From positions 1-7,127 of the forward strand of contig JAFGSH010000290.1 in assembly GCA_016934695.1 (NCBI GenBank): a DNA stretch of 7,127 bases. The letters are read 5' to 3'. This DNA is from Deltaproteobacteria bacterium. Its GTDB lineage: Bacteria; Desulfobacterota; Syntrophia; Syntrophales; UBA2210. Below the pieces are notes generated by a model. It worked only from the letters and a program-made list of their open reading frames with translations. It did no database searches and was not told the origin of the DNA. Below, in pieces: positions 1-4,812 of this stretch (position 1 is its first letter; each line of letters opens with the position of its first letter). The position numbers and the translations under genes were made by a program.

Positions 1-575
1 ATCCGCTGAAGCTCTTCGTCGCTCACGTCGAGATCAATCTCTTCGATGGTGGGATCGTCGTCGATAATGACCCGGGGAATATAGGGGGCAACCCCCCGGG
101 CGGGATCCCATGTATCTCTTGAGACGATCTCGTAGCGCTGGATGAGTTCGTTGGCTAGGAGTCCCGACGCGATGTGCTCCGCGTCATTCCTGCCGAGATT
201 CCCTTTCAGGGCATACTGCCGCGAGGTATACACCTGGACGGCCCCGTGACGGTTCAGGAGGAGCTCGACCGCCTCGCGCGCCGTCTTCCCCACATTATCC
301 GTGACGCCGGGCCGGAAACCCACCTCGATCAGCCAGTCGAAGCCGGCCGCAAGCCCTCTGTCGATGGCGTACTCCTGAATGATGGGGTCGGAAAGAGGGC
401 CGCTCGCCGCCGCCGTCAGATCGTCCGGGGCAAGATCCCCCTCAAGGGTATAGACCTCGATGGTTGTGACGTCGGAGACATCGATTCCCAGGTGCTCGAC
501 GATCTTGCGCCTCGTCTTTTCCCCCAGGACATCCCTGATGCCTTGCCTGAATCCGACCTCTATCCTGTGAACCAT
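1..575 (-). CDS. purL: Phosphoribosylformylglycinamidine synthase, PurS-PurS-PurL fusion, N-terminal part (partial)
   Basis: This is the N-terminal 191 codons of a large FGAM synthase; the gene continues past the left edge. The enzyme performs the fourth step of purine synthesis, ATP- and glutamine-dependent conversion of FGAR to FGAM, in the cytoplasm. The visible part holds two tandem PurS-like domains, about residues 4-72 and 82-151. They align with each other: both begin IEVGFR, have a VYT segment in the middle, a KGN/EGD turn, and end with (L/P)IQ-x-Y-x-I. An acidic linker follows, ending SDEELQR, which resembles the start of the PurL catalytic chain in fused enzymes. In many bacteria PurS is a separate small protein; fused forms with N-terminal PurS-like domains occur in deltaproteobacteria (recalled, not searched). 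The ATG at 575 is chosen because the PurS domain begins there (MVHRIEV). Its Shine-Dalgarno is weak (AGAG about 8 bases upstream). It lies 141 bases after the nagB-like gene on the same strand. The symbol is by function; the fusion could also be called purSL. Confidence 0.85.
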   Translation of the reverse strand, partial: MVHRIEVGFRQGIRDVLGEKTRRKIVEHLGIDVSDVTTIEVYTLEGDLAPDDLTAAASGPLSDPIIQEYAIDRGLAAGFDWLIEVGFRPGVTDNVGKTAREAVELLLNRHGAVQVYTSRQYALKGNLGRNDAEHIASGLLANELIQRYEIVSRDTWDPARGVAPYIPRVIIDDDPTIEEIDLDVSDEELQR

Positions 576-633
576 TTCTGTTTCTCTGTACAGGGTTGAT
601 GCATTCTTGGACAATCGGGCTGATCGAAGCTGT

Positions 634-652
634 TCTCTCGACCACGGAGAGA
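634..652 (-). other. Small hairpin between the nagB-like gene and purL
   Basis: TCTCTC and GAGAGA form a six-base-pair stem around a seven-base loop in the untranslated gap upstream of purL. There is no T-run on either strand, so it is not a convincing intrinsic terminator. It could be a weak processing or attenuation structure, or chance. Confidence 0.2.
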
Positions 653-659
653 GACCGCA

Positions 660-671
660 TGGAACGTTCCA
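660..671. repeat. 12-bp perfect palindrome TGGAACGTTCCA
   Basis: A perfect palindrome of twelve bases with no loop lies 85 bases upstream of the purL start and about 46 bases after the stop of the nagB-like gene. The shape suits a dimeric DNA-binding protein better than an RNA hairpin. No regulator is recognised, and one 12-bp palindrome can arise by chance. Confidence 0.25.
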
Positions 672-716
672 CCCGATACGCCGGCGGGATCTTTTACGAG
701 TCCATCGGCTTGTTGC

Positions 717-1742
717 CTACCCTATGAGGCAGAGCTCGGGGTCCCTGAAAAACTTCAGGTCTTCCACCTTCTGCGAGGCCTGTTTGTCGCTGATGTCCTC
801 GACTTCGATGCCGCGCCGTTTCAGTTCATCGATCATCCCCCGCAGGTGTCCCGCGGCGGCTCTGTCGATGACGTATATCATCTTTCCGTCCTTTTGGGAA
901 AATATCTGTCCGTATGAGATGGGAATCGTCGGTGAGGGATCGCGCAGGAGAGAGTCCGCGACAGGCGCGGCCTTGCGGCTGCCGTTCGCGAGGAGAATGA
1001 CCGTCTTCGCCCGGTAGACGAGCTCCGCCCCCATGGAGATCGCATACCAGGGGCTGTCTTCCTTCCGCGCAAAGTGTCCATCCTCGACCGCGTTCGACAC
1101 GGTGTTGTCATCGAGCTTCACCAGGAGCATCTCGTTTCCCTCGAAAGGGATTCCCGCTTCGTGAAAGGCGACGTGCCCTCTGCCGCCGACACCGATGATG
1201 TGGAGGTCGATGCCGCCCCTGTGTGCGATCTTTTCCGCGTACGCGTCCAGTATGTCGGTTCTGATCCATCGGAGATAGTCGGATTCGGCGTTCCTCCGTA
1301 TGACGACGGCCTTTCCCTTATCGGCGCCCTGCTCTTCCCAGTCAGCGGGGTGGGCCCGAAGTTCCGATGCCAGTTTTTCCTGATCGATGAGGGTTCCCCA
1401 GGGGACGGTGGTCTCTCTGAATTTATGTCGCAGGAGGCCGAAAAATTCCTGGATCATGAAATGGCTGTAACTCTCCGGGTGCAGGGCCCTCTGTTGCGCG
1501 TTCTCTCCCGGGAGGCCGACATATTCGTCAAGATTGAAGGTTTCGATCCGGGAGGGGTCGATCTGCTGCGCGTTCGCCGCCTTGGCCAAGTGCTTATAGA
1601 GACCGGTCGGCGAGTTGCCCGTTGCCAGACCGAGAACGTAGGGGTCCTTTCCGCCGGTTTTCTCTCTGATGTCATTGATCACGATTCGCGCGGCTGTCTC
1701 GCTCATGTGGTCGAAATCAGAAGTTATCAATACCGTGAACAT
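717..1742 (-). CDS. NagB-like glucosamine-6-phosphate deaminase/isomerase, long variant
   Basis: This 341-residue cytoplasmic protein belongs to the NagB/RpiA/6-phosphogluconolactonase-like sugar isomerase family. E. coli NagB converts GlcN-6-P to Fru-6-P and ammonia. Visible family motifs are the phosphate-binding loop TGNSPTGLY (41-49), FNLDEYVGLP (69-78) with D72 at the same number as the E. coli catalytic base, HPESYSHFM (88-96), and GVGGRGHVAFHE (184-195). In the last motif H190 and E195 match E. coli H143 and E148, but R188 stands where E. coli has D141. The chain is about 75 residues longer than E. coli NagB (266), mainly from roughly 47 extra residues between the HPESY and GVG motifs (about 105-175) and a C-terminal extension. 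The start at 1742 has AAGGGG five bases upstream (1748-1753). It follows glmM by 33 bases, so the two are almost certainly co-transcribed. Direction of the reaction and exact substrate are uncertain; an inactive or retuned relative is possible. Confidence 0.8.
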   Translation of the reverse strand: MFTVLITSDFDHMSETAARIVINDIREKTGGKDPYVLGLATGNSPTGLYKHLAKAANAQQIDPSRIETFNLDEYVGLPGENAQQRALHPESYSHFMIQEFFGLLRHKFRETTVPWGTLIDQEKLASELRAHPADWEEQGADKGKAVVIRRNAESDYLRWIRTDILDAYAEKIAHRGGIDLHIIGVGGRGHVAFHEAGIPFEGNEMLLVKLDDNTVSNAVEDGHFARKEDSPWYAISMGAELVYRAKTVILLANGSRKAAPVADSLLRDPSPTIPISYGQIFSQKDGKMIYVIDRAAAGHLRGMIDELKRRGIEVEDISDKQASQKVEDLKFFRDPELCLIG

Positions 1743-1775
1743 GTGTTCCCCTTCAGTATGAGTTGCGAGTTTCTC

Positions 1776-3125
1776 CTACGCAAGCTTTGCCTTCACCACA
1801 TCGACAATCCGGCAGCAGCATGCCTCGGTTTCCTCGTGTGTCGGTCCCTCCACCATGACGCGGCACATATTCTGTGTTCCGGAGTACCGTACCAGGACCC
1901 TCCCCTTGTTGCCCAGTTGTTTCTCAACCGCTGCAATGACCTTCATGATTTCGGGGATTGTTCCTATCTCGGGTTTCGACGACACATCCACGTTGATGAG
2001 CTTCTGGGGGAATACGTCCATGAGGCGGGCCAGCTCGGAGAGGGGCTTGCCCTCTCTTTTCATCGCCAGGAGAACCTGCAAGGCCGAAAGGATGCCGTCC
2101 CCCGTCGTGTGGTGATTGAGGAAGATGATATGCCCCGAATCCTCGCCCCCCAGCGAAGCGCCCTTCTCTCTCATCATCTCGAGGACGTACCGGTCTCCCA
2201 CCGGGGCGGTCGCTTTCTCTATGCCGAGCCGCTTCAGCGCGATCCCGAACCCGATATTGCTCATCACCGTTTCGACGACCAGATTGTTGGTGAGGGTCCC
2301 CTCTTCCTTCATCATCTTGGCACAGATGACCATGAGCTGGTCCCCCGTCAGGATGCCGCCCTTTTCGTCGACGGCGATGACCCGGTCACCGTCCCCGTCG
2401 AAGGCAAAGCCGGCGTCCGCCCCCTGCGCGAGGACCTCCTCGGCCAGCTTCTCCGGATGCTGGGAGCCGCAACCCGCATTGATATTCTCCCCGTTGGGGT
2501 CGGCGAAAATGGTGCTGACCTCCGCGCCTATCTCGAAAAAGGGCTTCGCCGCGATCCGGTGGGTGGCGCCGTTGGACGCGTCCAGGACCACACGGGTTCC
2601 CTCGAGCGTATATCTCTTTGGAAAGGAACTCTTCAGGAAGACGATATATCGCCCCCGGGCGCCCTCCAGGTTGTACGCCTTCCCCAACTGGTTCGGAGAG
2701 GGGTGGAGAGCTTGCATATTGTTTGCGAGAATCATCTCCTCGATCTCCGCCTCCTTTTCGTCGGGGAGCTTGTATCCATCGCCGGAGAATATCTTGATCC
2801 CGTTGTCCTGAAAGGGGTTGTGCGAGGCGGAGATGACGATCCCCGCGTCGGCCCGCATGTTGGTGGTGAGGAAGGCGACACCGGGGGTCGGCATGGGGCC
2901 GACCAGGTACGCGTCCACCCCCATGGAACAGATCCCGGAGACAAGGGCATGCTCCAGCATATATCCGGAAACACGGGTGTCCTTCCCGATGATGATCCTC
3001 GGCTGGTGTCCCCGGCGCTTGAAGAGGTGCGCCGTCGCCATCCCTATCCGCAGGGCCATCTCCGCTGTTATGGGGTATTCGTTTGCCACCCCTCGTACTC
3101 CATCCGTGCCGAACAGCTTTCCCAT
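1776..3125 (-). CDS. glmM: Phosphoglucosamine mutase GlmM
   Basis: GlmM interconverts glucosamine-6-phosphate and glucosamine-1-phosphate in the cytoplasm, feeding GlmU and UDP-GlcNAc for peptidoglycan and lipopolysaccharide. The 449-residue product has the usual family length. It begins MGKLFGTDGVRG, the hallmark N-terminus. The phosphoserine loop is ISASHNP with S101 (S102 in E. coli), the Mg-binding loop is DGDGDR (243-248), the sugar-binding loop GGEDSGH (326-332), and the C-terminal phosphate-binding loop RYSGTQN (413-419), where Q replaces the more usual E of SGTEP. Three consecutive Cys occur at 436-438. The frame is open for 37 more codons upstream with another ATG at 3236, but that start would run through the candidate promoter and lacks homology. 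The ATG at 3125 has AAGGAG nine bases away and matches the family start. The nagB-like gene follows 33 bases downstream. The assignment is secure. Confidence 0.97.
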   Translation of the reverse strand: MGKLFGTDGVRGVANEYPITAEMALRIGMATAHLFKRRGHQPRIIIGKDTRVSGYMLEHALVSGICSMGVDAYLVGPMPTPGVAFLTTNMRADAGIVISASHNPFQDNGIKIFSGDGYKLPDEKEAEIEEMILANNMQALHPSPNQLGKAYNLEGARGRYIVFLKSSFPKRYTLEGTRVVLDASNGATHRIAAKPFFEIGAEVSTIFADPNGENINAGCGSQHPEKLAEEVLAQGADAGFAFDGDGDRVIAVDEKGGILTGDQLMVICAKMMKEEGTLTNNLVVETVMSNIGFGIALKRLGIEKATAPVGDRYVLEMMREKGASLGGEDSGHIIFLNHHTTGDGILSALQVLLAMKREGKPLSELARLMDVFPQKLINVDVSSKPEIGTIPEIMKVIAAVEKQLGNKGRVLVRYSGTQNMCRVMVEGPTHEETEACCCRIVDVVKAKLA

Positions 3126-3134
3126 ATTCTTGCT

Positions 3135-3140
3135 CTCCTT
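3135..3140 (-). promoter_or_regulatory. Ribosome binding site fixing the glmM start
   Basis: AAGGAG on the minus strand lies nine bases before the ATG at 3125. It supports that start over the in-frame ATG 111 bases farther upstream. Confidence 0.75.
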
Positions 3141-3179
3141 GTTGCGGGCTGATGCACTACTCTCCCATAAAATCTGGTT

Positions 3180-3208
3180 CCTATATATTATTTGAAGGAC
3201 TTTTACAA
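3180..3208 (-). promoter_or_regulatory. Candidate sigma-70-type promoter for glmM
   Basis: On the minus strand TTGTAA (3208-3203) and TATAGG (3185-3180) are separated by 17 bases; each matches four of six consensus positions. The segment is clearly AT-richer than the flanking genes (a run of alternating A and T precedes the -10). It lies in the 107-base gap between the phosphoesterase stop and the glmM start, about 55 bases before the ATG. This would let glmM and the genes after it be transcribed independently of the phosphoesterase. Confidence 0.4.
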
Positions 3209-3232
3209 TACGCAAAAAGGGTCTGTACGGAC

Positions 3233-4390
3233 TCACGCTCCGTCATGCAGCAGGTCTATGATCGTGACCTCGGGGGGCGCCATGAGGCGCATCGGCGGCC
3301 CCCACGTCCCCGATCCCCTGCTGACGTACAGCGTAGACCCGTCCGCGAGTTCGTGCCGGCCGCTGTTGTACGGGAAGACCAGGCGGGTCATGAGGGTGAA
3401 GGGGAATATCTGTCCCTTGTGGGTGTGCCCCGAGAGCTGGAGGTCGAAGGGGGCAGGCGACGGAACCGGCTGATGCTTGAGGAGAACGCTGAACCGGTCA
3501 AGGGGCGGCCCGGCCAGCAGTTCCCGTTCCGGCCTCCCTTCACGGGTCCGGTAGATCCTCCCGGTGGGATCGTCGACCCCCGCCACCGTCAGAAATGTTC
3601 CTACCTCTGCCGTCTCTCCTCTCAGGACCGTAAACCCCGCTCTCCTCGTAAAGGCGAGCGACTGGTCAAGCCCGGCATAGAATTCATGGTTTCCCGTTAC
3701 GGCAAACTTCCCGTATGGGGGGTCGATCGCCCGGAGAAGCTCCGAGAGTTCCAGCATGTTGTTCGTCTCGCCGTCGACCAGGTCCCCCGTGGAGACGAGC
3801 ATGTCGGGGGCGGCGGCCCTGACCTCCTCGAGGATCCGCTCCAGCCGCTTCTCCCGGACGATGATGCCGAGGTGCAGATCGGAGATCTGGACAATCCTGA
3901 ACCGTCCCACTTCTTCCGGGACCTTTGACGTCCGTATGGTAATCCTCTCGGTGCTGATCTGCAGGGCCTCGAAAGAACCGTACAGGACAAGAACGGCCGC
4001 CAGGATCACCAGCGTGATGAAGCGCAAGCGCGCGGGAGGAATGACGGTGGATGGATTGAGGGAGGAGAGGTACGCCCCCAGGTGGATCAGGATGCGATAA
4101 CAGTCGAAGACGAGGGAAAGGCAGAACAGCAGGAACGCAAAGCCCATCCAGCTGTATCCCGTCCAGGCGAAGAAATGCGCGAGGGATTGCAAGCCGCTTC
4201 GTTCCGCCACATGGACGATAACGGGCGCGAGGACCATGATGAACATGAAGAGCGCCAGGAGGATGCCGCTCCTCGTCCCGAGGGCGAGCGACGCCCGCGC
4301 CCCCAGGAAAAGGTACAGGTGAACCCCGCCGTAGATGAGAAAAAAAACAAGGAGAAAGATGCCCTTCACCGCCTGTTCGTTATTGATCAT
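3233..4390 (-). CDS. Membrane-anchored metallophosphoesterase (YaeI/YkuE type)
   Basis: This 385-residue protein has an N-terminal membrane part and a C-terminal calcineurin-like phosphoesterase domain. Hydrophobic segments lie at about 8-30, 41-61, 80-100 and 122-142; their loops do not settle topology. The catalytic domain starts near 163 and carries the full dinuclear-metal set: DLHLG (D171, H173), GDLVDG (D203), GNHEF (N234, H235), KHQP (H306) and GHTHKGQ (H322, H324). YaeI/YkuE relatives are phosphoesterases implicated in envelope lipid metabolism, but the substrate here cannot be read from sequence. It ends 107 bases before glmM on the same strand and is transcribed away from the antiporter gene. 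No good Shine-Dalgarno precedes the ATG at 4390; instead an 11-codon ORF overlaps it as ATGA, suggesting coupled translation. The frame stays open farther upstream without an obvious better start, so the N-terminus is less certain than the domain call. Confidence 0.88.
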   Translation of the reverse strand: MINNEQAVKGIFLLVFFLIYGGVHLYLFLGARASLALGTRSGILLALFMFIMVLAPVIVHVAERSGLQSLAHFFAWTGYSWMGFAFLLFCLSLVFDCYRILIHLGAYLSSLNPSTVIPPARLRFITLVILAAVLVLYGSFEALQISTERITIRTSKVPEEVGRFRIVQISDLHLGIIVREKRLERILEEVRAAAPDMLVSTGDLVDGETNNMLELSELLRAIDPPYGKFAVTGNHEFYAGLDQSLAFTRRAGFTVLRGETAEVGTFLTVAGVDDPTGRIYRTREGRPERELLAGPPLDRFSVLLKHQPVPSPAPFDLQLSGHTHKGQIFPFTLMTRLVFPYNSGRHELADGSTLYVSRGSGTWGPPMRLMAPPEVTIIDLLHDGA

Positions 4391-4422
4391 CCCGCCATCT
4401 CTGCCATATCCGTCCGGTGCAT
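4387..4422 (-). CDS. Possible 11-codon leader ORF coupled to the phosphoesterase
   Basis: The short frame reads MHRTDMAEMAG and then TGA. The stop overlaps the phosphoesterase start as ATGA (4390-4387). It has a strong Shine-Dalgarno, GGAGG at 4436-4432, nine bases before its ATG, whereas the phosphoesterase ATG has none comparable. Ribosomes may load here and re-initiate at the overlap. No similarity to a known peptide is recognised; alternatives are a chance ORF or a sequencing error separating the true start from the gene. Confidence 0.35.
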   Translation of the reverse strand: MHRTDMAEMAG

Positions 4423-4431
4423 AACACCTGG

Positions 4432-4436
4432 CCTCC
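4432..4436 (-). promoter_or_regulatory. Strong Shine-Dalgarno upstream of the phosphoesterase leader
   Basis: GGAGG, within AGAGGAGG on the minus strand, is the best ribosome site upstream of the phosphoesterase. It is correctly spaced (nine bases) for the ATG at 4422, not for the ATG at 4390, which is 41 bases away. Confidence 0.5.
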
Positions 4437-4645
4437 TCTATACCTGATTTGGCGCGTGAAGTCCCGCTGTTTTGACGTTTTTTGTTTGCCTTACCGATAC
4501 GGATGCCTCAGATGAGCACGGCCGCGCGCTACCGAAGGGGGATGGCAGCTTGAAATCTGAATGGTTCCGATAGCTGAGCGTATCAAGGTTGGCTTTGTTA
4601 CCACGAAATGCCCACTGGTGAAAGTTCAATTGTGTCGATTTTCGC

Positions 4646-4671
4646 TGTGAGTTCGTCTTTTCATTGTGAGT
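4646..4671 (+). repeat. Tandem heptamer TGTGAGT, possible operator
   Basis: TGTGAGT occurs at 4646-4652 and 4665-4671, 19 bases apart start to start. That is near two helical turns, so both copies would face roughly the same side of the DNA. The second copy abuts a -10-like TAAAAT (4671-4676), five of six matches, which has no good -35. A regulator binding here could control the antiporter gene. The repeat itself is certain; the role is a guess. Confidence 0.3.
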
Positions 4672-4704
4672 AAAATAGGGTAGTCTTGAGAAGGAAATCG
4701 GCAC

Positions 4705-4809
4705 ATGCCAAGTAGACATATCAGTTGTTCCCAAATCGGTGCGCGCGTCGGGAATGGCAGGCCCTTCGGGCCTCAGCTCAGTCGTTATGTGGATGCCAAG
4801 GGGTTGTAA
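4705..4809 (+). CDS. Possible 34-residue upstream ORF of the antiporter gene
   Basis: The frame begins MPSRHISCSQIG and ends VDAKGL, then TAA three bases before the antiporter ATG and in the same reading frame. AAGGA at 4691-4695 lies nine bases before its ATG. The Shine-Dalgarno of the antiporter (AAGGGG) is inside its last codons, an arrangement typical of translational coupling. The peptide is basic, has no membrane segment or recognised domain, and spans the hairpin at 4759-4773. It may be a regulatory leader peptide, or a chance frame in a 5' untranslated region. Confidence 0.3.
   Translation: MPSRHISCSQIGARVGNGRPFGPQLSRYVDAKGL
4759..4773 (+). other. GC-rich hairpin in the 5' region of the antiporter gene
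   Basis: AGGCCC and GGGCCT form a perfect six-base-pair stem around a TTC loop, 39 bases before the antiporter ATG. There is no T-run after it, so it is not a standard terminator. It could slow ribosomes on the upstream ORF or stabilise the messenger. Confidence 0.4.
4798..4803 (+). promoter_or_regulatory. Ribosome binding site of the antiporter gene
   Basis: AAGGGG lies nine bases before the ATG at 4813 and supports that start. A TAA stop in the same frame directly upstream (4807-4809) rules out a longer N-terminus. Confidence 0.65.
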
Positions 4810-4812
4810 GAA

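Larger units (their letters stand above)
4423..4812. other. Divergent intergenic region between the phosphoesterase and antiporter genes
   Basis: About 390 bases separate the two oppositely oriented units. The left end contains the phosphoesterase ribosome site. The middle (about 4600-4700) is AT-richer than the coding DNA on both sides and carries a tandem heptamer and a TAAAAT box on the plus strand. The right end carries a small ORF and a GC-rich hairpin just ahead of the antiporter gene. No tRNA, riboswitch family or transposon remnant is recognised. Promoters for both directions are expected here, but no -35/-10 pair is convincing. Confidence 0.6.

Noticed and set aside
174..599. A 141-codon plus-strand frame at the left end
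   Set aside because: It is antisense to the two PurS-like domains, which carry the real homology.
576..620. Promoter for purL (TTGTCC with an 18-base spacer to TACAGA on the minus strand)
   Set aside because: The -10 matches only three of six positions, and the predicted transcript would begin almost at the start codon, leaving no room for a ribosome site.
1074..3152. A 692-codon open frame on the plus strand, antisense to glmM and the 5' half of the nagB-like gene
   Set aside because: It lies wholly opposite two genes with clear catalytic motifs. Its product shows no domain and is rich in Arg, Gly, Asp, Val and Leu, as expected from reading the complement of GC-rich codons.
3209..3232. Terminator after the phosphoesterase (T-run CCCTTTTTG on the minus strand)
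   Set aside because: No stable stem precedes the five Ts; only three base pairs can form.
3126..3236. Longer glmM start at the ATG at 3236
   Set aside because: The extra 37 residues run through an AT-rich promoter-like stretch and overlap the phosphoesterase stop. The family start and ribosome site point to 3125.
4459..4503. Plus-strand promoter starting at a TTGACG followed by a T-run
   Set aside because: The best -10 at 17-18 bases spacing matches only three of six positions, and the site is over 300 bases from the gene it would serve.
4503..4553. A 16-codon plus-strand ORF (MPQMSTAARYRRGMAA)
   Set aside because: No ribosome site, no conserved context and no link to a following gene.
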